Source of the DNA: Photobacterium carnosum
GTDB taxonomy: Bacteria > Pseudomonadota > Gammaproteobacteria > Enterobacterales > Vibrionaceae
Length of the DNA stretch: 64,000 nt
Direction of reading: 5' to 3'
Assembly: GCF_002849605.1 (NCBI RefSeq)
Contig: NZ_NPIB01000020.1
Location: forward strand, 1-64,000
Part shown: positions 53,962 to 62,814 of the stretch, in pieces
Position numbering within the stretch: position 1 is the stretch's first letter
Layout of the letters: every line of letters starts with the position of its first letter
The notes under the pieces: generated by a model
The model's database searches: none
What the model was told of the DNA's origin: nothing
Seen by the model: only the letters and a program-made list of their open reading frames with translations
Program-made: the position numbers and the translations under genes

Positions 53962-54030
53962 ATGAATAAAAATTCGTGGCCAATGTTATTTGACCACTTC
54001 ACCCCACATAGTTTGAGTGTCGGTAACTAA
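53962..54030 (+). CDS. Possible 22-residue upstream ORF of the cas operon
   Basis: ATG 53962 opens MNKNSWPMLFDHFTPHSLSV, ending in a TAA at 54028-54030, one base before a GTG that could start cas6f. The arrangement would couple translation. It is tiny and unrecognised, and its middle contains the 13-base block shared with the IS end at the left of the window, so it may be a chance frame. Confidence 0.25.
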   Translation: MNKNSWPMLFDHFTPHSLSVGN

Positions 54031-54616
54031 AGTGAAAATACTAACGTTTATTTCTACAAATCACGAAAATACGAGTGCTTTGATTAAAGCCTTGCACTCG
54101 CTTTTTGCGTCTTCAATAAAAAACACAGGTACCAACCCCTATGGTATCGGTTTTCCTGCGCTTCAGTCGGATACAGTAGGCCAATTCATCACGGTTTATT
54201 GTCCTGAAGACGCTGATGTTATTTTGGTGCACCCTGGCATCTTATATTTACTAGCTAAGAAAAAGGTGTCTTGTGCTGGGGTTAAGTCAATCTCTGACAT
54301 TACTCCAAAATACTACCGAGCATTTATTCGTGACCGAAAATTAGAAAGAGGTGCGCCAGTTCAAGCAATGAAGCGTATGGTGTCATCAAATAAAGAAGAA
54401 AAAGAACAATTGGCTAAGGCATTAATTGGGCGCTATTTTCAATCACCTTTACCTCAAATTAATTTATCGAGTCAATCAAGCCAGCGCGTTTTTACATTAA
54501 ATATCGGCGTTCAAGATAGTCATACATCATCTAATCAAGAGGTATTATCTTTTAATTCGTATGGCTTAAGTAGTTATAAGAATCCAATGTATTTACCTGT
54601 GGAGTGCATGGAATGA
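54017..54616 (+). CDS. cas6f: CRISPR crRNA-processing endonuclease Cas6f (Csy4)
   Basis: 199 residues from GTG 54017; a GTG at 54032 is an alternative start coupled to a short upstream frame. The catalytic His is likely His27 in LIKALHSLFASS, matching the LHxAL region of Csy4. PYGIGFPAL and the arginine-rich YYRAFIRDRKLERGAPVQAMKRM (about 109-131) fit the helix that grips the repeat hairpin. It cuts each repeat at the base of its five-base-pair stem and stays on the 3' end of the crRNA. It is the first gene of the operon, overlapping cas3 by four bases (ATGA). Confidence 0.85.
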   Translation: MSVTKVKILTFISTNHENTSALIKALHSLFASSIKNTGTNPYGIGFPALQSDTVGQFITVYCPEDADVILVHPGILYLLAKKKVSCAGVKSISDITPKYYRAFIRDRKLERGAPVQAMKRMVSSNKEEKEQLAKALIGRYFQSPLPQINLSSQSSQRVFTLNIGVQDSHTSSNQEVLSFNSYGLSSYKNPMYLPVECME

Positions 54617-57228
54617 ATTTTATTGCTAATAGCCACCAACAAACATTACTCGTTCATACACAGCAAGTAACTAAAGTCGCTTCTTCTATTTTTCAATCAT
54701 TGAATGTAGAGTTTAATGATTCGATGAATGGTGAAATGGTGAATAAAGCTATTGAAATAGCGAGTAAATGCCATGATTTAGGTAAGTTGAGTGTCGATTT
54801 TCAAGCATATTTACAGCAAGATAATGCTTATCAACCTGATATCGGAGAAGGTGAGTTATTTTCTGCGCAAAACCCACTTCATCATGAAATTAGTTTGCTG
54901 TTATTTGATGTTTTATGGTCACAATTAAAAGAGACTATTGAACCGCAAATATTGCGACAAGCAAAACACCGTCAACTTCGTGAAATGATCCGTTATGGCA
55001 TCTATTGGCATCATGCCGAGCCTGTTCGTGACGTTGATCCAACTCAAATATTACAAGAATATGTTGAAGATAGTGATGTATTGAGTGCATTAAGTGATAA
55101 CACGACATTATTTTGTTCATCACTTTTCCCCGAATTAGATCTAAATATTACAGAGGATAATATCCTCGATGCTGTAGATAGGTTTAAAGTTCCTTCATTT
55201 TTTACGTTATCCACCAGTGATAAAGGTGATTATACTCAATGGCGTAACAGCTTTACTAAAAAGCTAGATGACAATGTGTATAATTTCTTAACCCGCTTCT
55301 GTGTGATTGCGTCAGATCGCCATGTTTCTCAGTTTAATGTAGCAGAAATCGAAACGCCTTATGCCTATCGCCAATTTAATGATACTGCGTTACAACAGGC
55401 AATTACTCGTTATATAGAGAGTCCTGAGTTATCTGGTCAACGTACTGAAGATCAAAAACAAGCTGCACATGATCTTATTGATTTTGATGGTAACGTTATT
55501 GTGGGGGCGGCTGGTTGTGGTAAAACACGAACAGCATTAATGGCATATCAATACCAGCGTGAGACTGGTGGTGAAAATAAAGGCATTTTATGGGTATGTC
55601 CTCGTGTTGCTGTGGGTTTGTCGGTACTGGAAGAAATTAAGGAATCAGTACCTGATGTTAAAGTAGGATTGATTTCAGGTGAGTTAAAAGGCGTTTGGCG
55701 AGGTGAAGAAGAAGTAGATGCTGATCTACTTGATGCTGATATATTAATTGTTACTGTCGATCAAGTAGCGAAATGGCTAACGACAAATAGTGCTCAACCT
55801 AATTTCATCGCCTTTATGCAACGTTATGTTGTATGGGATGAATATCATGAATTGTTTGCCATTCAGACGTTATATTATATCTCTGCGCTATTAATGCGAT
55901 TAAAAGAACATCAGGTTAACGCCCATGTCTTTATTTCTGCGACTCCTGAACCATTACATTTACGCTTAATTTGTCGCAGTGATGCGAGCTGGCAATATCC
56001 TGTTATTTTGCCATCATTTAATATCAAGCCTGTACACTTGCATTTCGAAACTGAAGCAGAAACGAATAACAAGGCCACGCTTTATATCTTCAATACGGCA
56101 ACTAAAGCTCAAGAACATGCATTAGAAAGTTGGTTGAGTGAACGTGACGATATTGCCTGTTATCACTCTAAGTTTATGCCAAGCGATAAAAAACAACTAA
56201 CGCATTCTATTTTGGCGCAGTTTGGTAAGCATTCTACCTCTCTTGATGCAACGTTATTTGCAGGTCCTATTGCACAAGCCTCGTTAAATATCTCTCGTCA
56301 GTTTATGACAACTGAGTTGAGTCATCCTGCGAATATCGTGCAGCGTATAGGACGTAATAACCGTTTTGCAGAATACGATTGTGCGACAACCACATTATTA
56401 GCCTCTAAATATCAAACAAAAGAGCATGTGAGAAAATTCAGTACTGAAGGCACTGTTGTCAATACGGGTGCGTATAAACTGAAGTTTACGCAAGACCGCA
56501 TTATTTCAACGCATGAGGCTTACTATAGCCAATATAGTTATGATTTCTTTAGTGTACTCATTGCCCATTTCAGTGACGATAATAATAAACCAAAAACATT
56601 AACAGGTAATGTCATCACATTAACGTTAAATGAGCTAAACGCATTTTATTTAAAATATCACATTGATGCGACAGGAAAGGATGGTCTTTTAGTGCGTGAA
56701 ACGCGTGAATTTATTAAAGATTCAATGCGTTGTTTGCAAGTATTAAAACTCTTTAAACCAACTAAATTAACCATTAAAACCGCCAACCATTCAGAAGTTC
56801 GTGTGTCATACCGTGGTGCAAGTCTATGGGCGACTATGGCACATATCACCATGTCAAAAGCAGAGATGACAGTTGGTCAATTGATTGGCTTACCCAGCGA
56901 TAGTGACCATCTGGTTTCTATTAATGAGCGAGATGTGGCTGATATTAATTTGGAACAAAATCTTGCTCAAACAACTGAGCCTGAATTTAAGTCATTAAAG
57001 CAAAGCGTGAAATACCGAGCTAAATATGCGGGTAATCGCGTTAGTAGTCATCTTTTAGTGCTTGCTCGGTCTATCGATAGTCCTTTGGTTTGTTCTTATT
57101 CTACAAGCGAAAACAGTGCTGGTCTGTACTACATCACCGCAAATAATTCACAGGGAAAAACCTTAACTCTTGGCTTTAGAAAGCTAAAAGATGGTCGTCG
57201 CTCTTTAACATTAACAAAATCAAAGTGA
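54613..57228 (+). CDS. cas3: CRISPR Cas3 nuclease-helicase without Cas2 domain
   Basis: ATG 54613 (GGAG nine bases upstream, ATGA overlap with cas6f) is preferred over GTG 54604; this gives 871 residues. The HD nuclease starts at once (SHQQTLLVH, CHDLGK about 53-58, HHE, WHH). The helicase follows: Walker A GAAGCGKT (about 299), DEYH (about 409), SATPEP and QRIGRNNR. All motifs are intact. Type I-F proteins normally carry an N-terminal Cas2 domain of ~90 residues and reach ~1,100; here that domain is absent. It degrades target DNA after recruitment by Cascade. Confidence 0.9.
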   Translation: MNFIANSHQQTLLVHTQQVTKVASSIFQSLNVEFNDSMNGEMVNKAIEIASKCHDLGKLSVDFQAYLQQDNAYQPDIGEGELFSAQNPLHHEISLLLFDVLWSQLKETIEPQILRQAKHRQLREMIRYGIYWHHAEPVRDVDPTQILQEYVEDSDVLSALSDNTTLFCSSLFPELDLNITEDNILDAVDRFKVPSFFTLSTSDKGDYTQWRNSFTKKLDDNVYNFLTRFCVIASDRHVSQFNVAEIETPYAYRQFNDTALQQAITRYIESPELSGQRTEDQKQAAHDLIDFDGNVIVGAAGCGKTRTALMAYQYQRETGGENKGILWVCPRVAVGLSVLEEIKESVPDVKVGLISGELKGVWRGEEEVDADLLDADILIVTVDQVAKWLTTNSAQPNFIAFMQRYVVWDEYHELFAIQTLYYISALLMRLKEHQVNAHVFISATPEPLHLRLICRSDASWQYPVILPSFNIKPVHLHFETEAETNNKATLYIFNTATKAQEHALESWLSERDDIACYHSKFMPSDKKQLTHSILAQFGKHSTSLDATLFAGPIAQASLNISRQFMTTELSHPANIVQRIGRNNRFAEYDCATTTLLASKYQTKEHVRKFSTEGTVVNTGAYKLKFTQDRIISTHEAYYSQYSYDFFSVLIAHFSDDNNKPKTLTGNVITLTLNELNAFYLKYHIDATGKDGLLVRETREFIKDSMRCLQVLKLFKPTKLTIKTANHSEVRVSYRGASLWATMAHITMSKAEMTVGQLIGLPSDSDHLVSINERDVADINLEQNLAQTTEPEFKSLKQSVKYRAKYAGNRVSSHLLVLARSIDSPLVCSYSTSENSAGLYYITANNSQGKTLTLGFRKLKDGRRSLTLTKSK

Positions 57229-57236
57229 GTTAAATC

Positions 57237-58247
57237 ATGAGTATTAATTATATTGAATTTACCCTTCAAGCATCGGGCTTTGGCTGTGTAAACACTAACG
57301 GTAATGTGAACCCATATACAGGTAAACAAGGCGGCGATGATGGCTTTAAGAACCGTATTTTTGCTAAGCAGCGTAATGGCAAAATGTATATCTCTAGCAA
57401 CTGTATTCGTGGTTACTTTTTCGAACCTGATGCAAAAGGCATGATGCTGTCTAACCAAGGCGGCTTTAATAATAATAAAAGCGATAACGGTGAGCTTGTT
57501 ATTAGCAGTAAAGACATGCCGATGATCTCTCAAAAAATTGCCAGTTCTTATTTAGGTCTTATTCGTGGCTATATGCTGACTGAAAAAGGTGGTGATGCAA
57601 TTAAACGTAACTCCCCATTAATGGTTACTGATTGGATCAATGACAAAGGCGAACCAAATAAAAATGAAGTAATGGTGAACCATTTAGCATTAGATGAAAA
57701 TGGTAAAAAAGAAAGCAACTCATTATTTTATCAAGATACATGGGGTGACACGCTTTACCACGGCATGGCTGTGCTTTCTATTGAACAAATGCAGTTCATT
57801 GAAATGGATAACCGCTTAGGTCATCAAGCGGTGCGTTTTAGTCAGAATCCGAAAAAAGCGAAGGTTAACGATGATATTGAAACCTTTAAAGTACAGTTGA
57901 TTGAGAACCTGAAAAATATTGGCTCACGTTGTGGTATGCCTGAATCGAAATGCGATGACATTGATGTGACTTATGGTCGCTTCATGAAAAAAGACATGCT
58001 TTTTTCTTACCCCGAAGAAGGGATTTTATTAAATAACGCTGCCCTTCATGCCTTAATTTTAGAAACAAAGCGTCGTTTGGATACGTTCGCCATTGTTAAA
58101 TCAAAAGGATTTGTACGTACAGATAAAATTAGCGTGTCTATGCGTAGTACGTTAACCACAGAGGGATTTGAACAAGTATTAATGCCAGATACTATCCCTG
58201 ATTATGCGCGTTTCTATGCATCCGTAGAGGAAAATAACGAGGCGTAA
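57237..58247 (+). CDS. cas7fv: Cascade backbone subunit, Cas7fv-like
   Basis: 336 residues starting SINYIEFTLQASGFGCVNTNG. A Lys/Arg-rich RIFAKQRNGKMYISSNCIRG segment (about 39-58) and a compact RRM-like order fit Cas7 of the minimal I-F2 (I-Fv) system. Cas7 multimers coat the crRNA spacer. The gene starts 8 bases after cas3 and ends 2 bases before the next gene. No separate large (Cas8f) or small subunit gene is present, which is the hallmark of I-F2. Confidence 0.75.
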   Translation: MSINYIEFTLQASGFGCVNTNGNVNPYTGKQGGDDGFKNRIFAKQRNGKMYISSNCIRGYFFEPDAKGMMLSNQGGFNNNKSDNGELVISSKDMPMISQKIASSYLGLIRGYMLTEKGGDAIKRNSPLMVTDWINDKGEPNKNEVMVNHLALDENGKKESNSLFYQDTWGDTLYHGMAVLSIEQMQFIEMDNRLGHQAVRFSQNPKKAKVNDDIETFKVQLIENLKNIGSRCGMPESKCDDIDVTYGRFMKKDMLFSYPEEGILLNNAALHALILETKRRLDTFAIVKSKGFVRTDKISVSMRSTLTTEGFEQVLMPDTIPDYARFYASVEENNEA

Positions 58248-58249
58248 TC

Positions 58250-59602
58250 ATGTTAAAAGTGACCCTTGATGTGCATTCTGGCACACAGAAAATCGTGATG
58301 CCTGATAAGGTAAAAGGCAGTTATATTGAAAAGTTTAACCTTAACTTTAACCCTGATAATCGGCCATTGTTCTTACAAGGTATTTTATTGTTTCTGATGG
58401 GGGAGCGAGTCTCGTTGCACGTTGTCAATCAAGATGCGGGTGATGATGAGGTGTGGGCAAAGCAAAAGCTGGGTCTGTGTGCATTTTTAGATAAACTTGA
58501 ACTTAAAGGTTGCTTACGTCCACAGGCTTCAAACTACAACCTTATTACCTTTGAGCAGCACCGTAAACATGGTGTACCTATGTATGCGATGCAGCAATTT
58601 GAAGGGAATACATTAATACCTATAACTGAATCTCGTTTAAATAAACGCTATGCAGAGTTCATCGATAATGGGTTGTTTGATGTATTTCGTTTAATGCCTT
58701 GTGCTGTAAAACCTATATATAACGGCTCAAAATTAGCAAATATCATCACACAACCTGTTAATACTGATGTGCTGTTTAAAAGTGGTAATTGGCTGTTACA
58801 TAAAAATACGCTGGTGGATTTGTTAGCAACAGTGCTAAACGATAAAAGTAATTTTATTAAAGGCAATTTAACCTACCAAGTAACAGATGCAATGTTAGCA
58901 ACACTGAATCAAATATTTATTCCCGTTTCTACAGAGCATGTTGTACTGCGACCTGATGGAAACAGTTATAACCACATAATGGAGCATATTGAAGGGGTTC
59001 AAAATGGCATCGCTTTATTTAAGGTGAAGCAATTGGGTTATGACCTTGATATGAGTGCTCGAACACCTGAACAGCAACAATGGATTGATTGTGTTGATGA
59101 ATCTAGTAGTCGTACTGCTGCTGTATTTGCTTATTTTATGTGGCAATACTTGAGTATGTATCAACAACTCTATTTGCAAGAACAAGCCAAAGGAAAAGAT
59201 GGCACACCAAGCTGTACTAAATTTGGATTAAACTGTTTAGACTTTAAGGGTGAAAAAGGGTTAGAAGCCTTAGCTAATTGGCTGCAAGATCCTAAGAAAG
59301 CATTTAGTGATAAACCTTCGCAAAATAGTAATACCGAGTATTACAAAGGGGTTTTTGATGCGTCTAAATATGGTGTCAGTACACGATCACCAGTGCTTAC
59401 ACAACGTTATGATGGTGTGTTTGAACTGTACATAAAAAGTGATGTAGAAACTGAAAGATTGATTATGGATAAAATCAAACACAGTGGGCGTCATTATTTA
59501 CGTGTAGGTAAGTTATGTTTAGCTGAATTAACGCAATTACCTGCTCGTATTCCTTCAAATTATTGGGAAACGGTTGAAGATGATGCAGCCAAGAAAGGTT
59601 AA
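58250..59602 (+). CDS. cas5fv: Cas5fv-like Cascade subunit (enlarged)
   Basis: 450 residues and last of the operon. By position and by elimination it is the Cas5 subunit that caps the crRNA 5' handle and, in I-F2, also recognises the PAM through an inserted helical domain. The central helical region (about 140-330) could be that insert. It looks longer than I remember for I-F2 Cas5. Motifs are weak by eye, so the family call depends on context. It may equally be a divergent large subunit. Confidence 0.6.
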   Translation: MLKVTLDVHSGTQKIVMPDKVKGSYIEKFNLNFNPDNRPLFLQGILLFLMGERVSLHVVNQDAGDDEVWAKQKLGLCAFLDKLELKGCLRPQASNYNLITFEQHRKHGVPMYAMQQFEGNTLIPITESRLNKRYAEFIDNGLFDVFRLMPCAVKPIYNGSKLANIITQPVNTDVLFKSGNWLLHKNTLVDLLATVLNDKSNFIKGNLTYQVTDAMLATLNQIFIPVSTEHVVLRPDGNSYNHIMEHIEGVQNGIALFKVKQLGYDLDMSARTPEQQQWIDCVDESSSRTAAVFAYFMWQYLSMYQQLYLQEQAKGKDGTPSCTKFGLNCLDFKGEKGLEALANWLQDPKKAFSDKPSQNSNTEYYKGVFDASKYGVSTRSPVLTQRYDGVFELYIKSDVETERLIMDKIKHSGRHYLRVGKLCLAELTQLPARIPSNYWETVEDDAAKKG

Positions 59603-59739
59603 GTGAAATACCCTTTTTTATTCTGTAGTTGTAACTTGTTGATTGTTAATGGTGTATTTGTTGCCCTTTAAAAAAAGGGTAAACAAGCATTATTTACACA
59701 ACATTATGTTTTATAATGTTTTTATGGGTTTAATATCCA
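59603..59739 (+). promoter_or_regulatory. CRISPR leader
   Basis: 137 AT-rich bases between the cas5-like stop and the first repeat. CCCTTT/AAAGGG with an AAAA loop near 59666-59680 is a weak hairpin with no T-run. TTTACA and TATAAT-like boxes occur near 59693-59716, but the spacing is not ideal. It probably starts pre-crRNA transcription. Confidence 0.6.
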
Positions 59740-61088
59740 GTGTCCCGCCACATAGGCGGCTTAGAAGAAGAGCAGCCATTACGCACCTCAAGCGGTGTAG
59801 TGTCCCGCCACATAGGCGGCTTAGAAGAGTGCGTGATGCCCATACATCTTGCGGCTTTTGTGTCCCGCCACATAGGCGGCTTAGAAGTTAAATTAGATCT
59901 AACTAAACTTGTACCATTAGTGTCCCGCCACATAGGCGGCTTAGAAGTTACCAAAGAAAATGCTTTAAAAACAGCTAACGTGTCCCGCCACATAGGCGGC
60001 TTAGAAGGACTGAATAAAACTGCCCGTTGTGCCAGTACATGTGTCCCGCCACATAGGCGGCTTAGAAGATTGCGCGTGACAACGTAAACAATAACGCCCT
60101 GTGTCCCGCCACATAGGCGGCTTAGAAGACCATCACTAATTTCGATAAAGTAATTCATTGGTGTCCCGCCACATAGGCGGCTTAGAAGGGGTGCAGTTAC
60201 TGAATATCATTTGGCTTATAGTGTCCCGCCACATAGGCGGCTTAGAAGCGATTCAGAAATGCCCGAATCGATTCGTAAATGTGTCCCGCCACATAGGCGG
60301 CTTAGAAGACTAGCGTTATCAGTTATCACACTCGACCACGGTGTCCCGCCACATAGGCGGCTTAGAAGTGAAGGTACAGATGGCGACCCTGAATTAGAAA
60401 GTGTCCCGCCACATAGGCGGCTTAGAAGGTAAAAACTCCAAACTTTGAACAGTATATGATGTGTCCCGCCACATAGGCGGCTTAGAAGGCGAAAATATGA
60501 CATTTCAATGTTTATAGCGTGTGTCCCGCCACATAGGCGGCTTAGAAGTGGTACGACGTTTCGACCGAATTCATCGACATGTGTCCCGCCACATAGGCGG
60601 CTTAGAAGCATAGCCCCTAGCCAGTATTCTAATTTTTTTGGTGTCCCGCCACATAGGCGGCTTAGAAGAAGAACGATTGCTGATACTTATTGCTTGCAGT
60701 GTGTCCCGCCACATAGGCGGCTTAGAAGGTTCGTTAATTTCCCGAGCACAGTGCCGGACAGTGTCCCGCCACATAGGCGGCTTAGAAGTTCATAGCTACT
60801 ACCGATAAGATCCGATATATGTGTCCCGCCACATAGGCGGCTTAGAAGATCATAGTTGACGATCAAGGCAATCCCAATATGTGTCCCGCCACATAGGCGG
60901 CTTAGAAGTGAGTTGGTCTTATACACATGAGAGTCAGATCGTGTCCCGCCACATAGGCGGCTTAGAAGTGGGGCAGACGGTAATCCCGGTGCAGATGGTA
61001 GTGTCCCGCCACATAGGCGGCTTAGAAGTGAAGGCGGTCTAAAGCAATGGATGAAAGACCGTGTCCCGCCACATAGGCGGCTTAGAAG
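59740..61088 (+). CRISPR. Type I-F CRISPR array, 23 repeats and 22 spacers
   Basis: Twenty-three identical 28-base repeats start GTGTCCCGCC and end GGCGGCTTAGAAG. CCGCC and GGCGG form the Cas6f hairpin with loop ACATA, and CTTAGAAG is the 5' handle, as in I-F2. The orientation agrees with the cas operon. Spacers are 32 bases except spacer 5 (33). Not one repeat is degenerate, even at the distal end. Spacer 21 encodes GADGNPGADG in one frame and spacer 11 encodes EGTDGDPELE, both like phage tail-fibre repeats. Confidence 0.98.
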
Positions 61089-61198
61089 AATGCCGAATAA
61101 ATCATAAGCATTGAAGTGAAGTCCATAAATATGACGATTCATTTAACTGGTTGCAAAAATAATCTATCAAATATCTCTTTGGGATAGATTTAAGGCAA

Positions 61199-61241
61199 AA
61201 AAAACGAGCAACTAACCGGATTGGGTTAATTACTCGTTTTT
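61199..61241. terminator. Bidirectional terminator after the array
   Basis: AAAACGAG and CTCGTTTT outer arms and AACTAACC/GGGTTAATT inner arms form a long hairpin with A and T runs on either side. It ends the array transcript (plus) and the methyltransferase gene (minus). Confidence 0.8.
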
Positions 61242-61255
61242 CTGTGAGTTATAAA

Positions 61256-61942
61256 TTAGAAATTATCAAGTGCAAGAAACGGGTTGCCATTGCTTGTGTT
61301 GGACTGACTATTAATACCGATTACCGGCTCGATAGTAACCGGCACATCTGTTTTAGGTTCTTTACGCTTAGTAGTCTTTGGCTTCTTAATTTTAGATTGT
61401 ATTTTAGGTGTCTCAGCCTGAATGTGGCTAAATGCATTTGGGATCTTATTTGTACGATGCCCTGAGTCGAATATATACCAACAGTATTCGCAAGAATCAG
61501 TGCCATTTTTAGTGAACTTTGGGCGAGGAATAAGGATTGGTGCTTTTTCAGGAAATCCTATTTCATTCCAGAACGGTATTCTTTTCTTTGAACCAAGAAA
61601 ATTAACTCGCTGTAAAAAGATCAGTGTTCCATCTTCTGCAAGTTCAGATCGCATCTTACGAATAAATTCCTCACTCAAACTAAAAGGTGGATTGGTGATT
61701 ATTACGTCAAATTTTTTGCCAAAATCCGTTGTTAAATAGTCACGATTTTCTTGTATTTCACACCAATACTTTTGTTCTTCTGGTAAGTTGATAGCGTTAA
61801 AAATACGACTCTCTGTGCCACGACATGGCTCAAGAAAATCATCATCCTCACGTAGTTCTACCAACTTTAAAAGGGCATCAATCGCATTTTGTGGTGTTTG
61901 ATAGTCATCATGTTCAATTGTATCTCCAGTGGTCGAGCTCAT
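61256..61942 (-). CDS. Phage-type DNA N6-adenine methyltransferase
   Basis: 228 residues. HDDYQTPQNAIDALLKL opens the fold, LEPCRGT holds the SAM motif, and NPPFSLSEEF (about 84-93) is the catalytic D/NPPY-type motif; RPKFTKNGTDSCEYCWYIFD follows. This is the compact form found in phages and plasmids (Dam-like superfamily). A Lys/Pro-rich tail (KIKKPKTTKRKEPK) may bind DNA. An exact island leader precedes the ATG. It probably protects plasmid DNA from restriction. Confidence 0.8.
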   Translation of the reverse strand: MSSTTGDTIEHDDYQTPQNAIDALLKLVELREDDDFLEPCRGTESRIFNAINLPEEQKYWCEIQENRDYLTTDFGKKFDVIITNPPFSLSEEFIRKMRSELAEDGTLIFLQRVNFLGSKKRIPFWNEIGFPEKAPILIPRPKFTKNGTDSCEYCWYIFDSGHRTNKIPNAFSHIQAETPKIQSKIKKPKTTKRKEPKTDVPVTIEPVIGINSQSNTSNGNPFLALDNF

Positions 61943-61953
61943 TAGATAATTCC
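61943..61953 (-). promoter_or_regulatory. Island translational leader, exact copy
   Basis: GGAATTATCTA immediately precedes the ATG at 61942. The hairpin AAGCCATT/AATGGCTT lies at 61969-61993 just upstream. Confidence 0.7.
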
Positions 61954-61968
61954 GCGAATGGTAGGTAG

Positions 61969-61993
61969 AAAGCCATTCAAAGGAATGGCTTGG
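61969..61993 (-). terminator. Intercistronic hairpin
   Basis: AAAGCCATTC and GAATGGCTT pair over nine bases around AAAG. It separates the 238-residue gene from the methyltransferase leader. Confidence 0.65.
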
Positions 61994-62040
61994 GGTTTTT
62001 TACTTAATTTATAGTGCGCCTAGGTGCACCATAAAGGCAT

Positions 62041-62757
62041 TTATTTTTTGGATAGTATTAAAGCATTCAGTAATAAATTTGAGTATCGAGTAAATGAACA
62101 ATCAGTGTCAGTGTTACTTTCAACTTTTTGGCGTTCTTTGAATTTCACAGCATCAATCTTTATGCTTTTATCCCCATCAATATCAAAATCAACAATTAGC
62201 TGTTTGAATCGAGGGAAAAAGTTGTATGTGATACTAGCGTTTTGTAAGTCACTCAACTCGCTAGCAACAACAGTTACATTGCTAAACTCATAGCCAGTAG
62301 ATTTTATTGCTTCTATCAATCCACAAAAAATACCGGTATTCGTAAAGAAGTACGTGGTATCGCAAACTTTTGTTGATAGTAGAAATTTATCATTACCCGT
62401 TTGATCTTTAGATTTGAGTGTATGGCACTTATAACTAACTGCTAATTCATCCATTGCTTTAGAAAATGCAATGAGAATTACTGCAGAGTCACGAACGAGT
62501 AAATTAGAAAAACAAAAAGGAAACGATAAAGCATAAGGATCATTTAACCATCGCGATAAACACAACTTGTTATTGCTGTTTACATCCTCAAATATCTTAG
62601 ATTCATAGTAACTAAGAAAGCTGAAAGCATTTTGAAGTAGAAACAACGAACGTGTACTCATGCGCTGTGGCATACCGCTAACATCGTCCGTAATATCGTT
62701 GAAACGAGATAAGGCCGATGTAGCAAGACGGTGACGCTTAATGTCTGAACTGTTCAT
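62041..62757 (-). CDS. Hypothetical protein, 238 residues
   Basis: Not recognised. GGAATTATCTAA precedes the ATG (one base longer than the usual leader). A basic start (SSDIKRHRLATSALSRF) is followed by a mostly helical protein with several cysteines and a final beta-rich part. No signal peptide is present. It belongs to the minus-strand block that continues past the right edge of the window. Confidence 0.6.
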   Translation of the reverse strand: MNSSDIKRHRLATSALSRFNDITDDVSGMPQRMSTRSLFLLQNAFSFLSYYESKIFEDVNSNNKLCLSRWLNDPYALSFPFCFSNLLVRDSAVILIAFSKAMDELAVSYKCHTLKSKDQTGNDKFLLSTKVCDTTYFFTNTGIFCGLIEAIKSTGYEFSNVTVVASELSDLQNASITYNFFPRFKQLIVDFDIDGDKSIKIDAVKFKERQKVESNTDTDCSFTRYSNLLLNALILSKK

Positions 62758-62814
62758 TTAGATAATTCCGGTATTTGATAATTGGTAGGATTGTTAATGC
62801 TATAGCTAAACTTA

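Noticed and set aside
54935-55123. Small minus-strand ORF inside cas3
   Set aside because: Antisense shadow within the HD domain coding sequence; no start context.
59643-61142. Several ORFs on both strands across the CRISPR array
   Set aside because: The repeat lacks stops in those frames, giving repetitive peptides such as VPPHRRLR; they are products of the array, not genes.
53502-61255. CRISPR-associated Tn7-like transposon (I-F3)
   Set aside because: A complete HD-helicase Cas3 is present and no tnsA, tnsB, tnsC or tniQ genes occur, so it is an interference locus.
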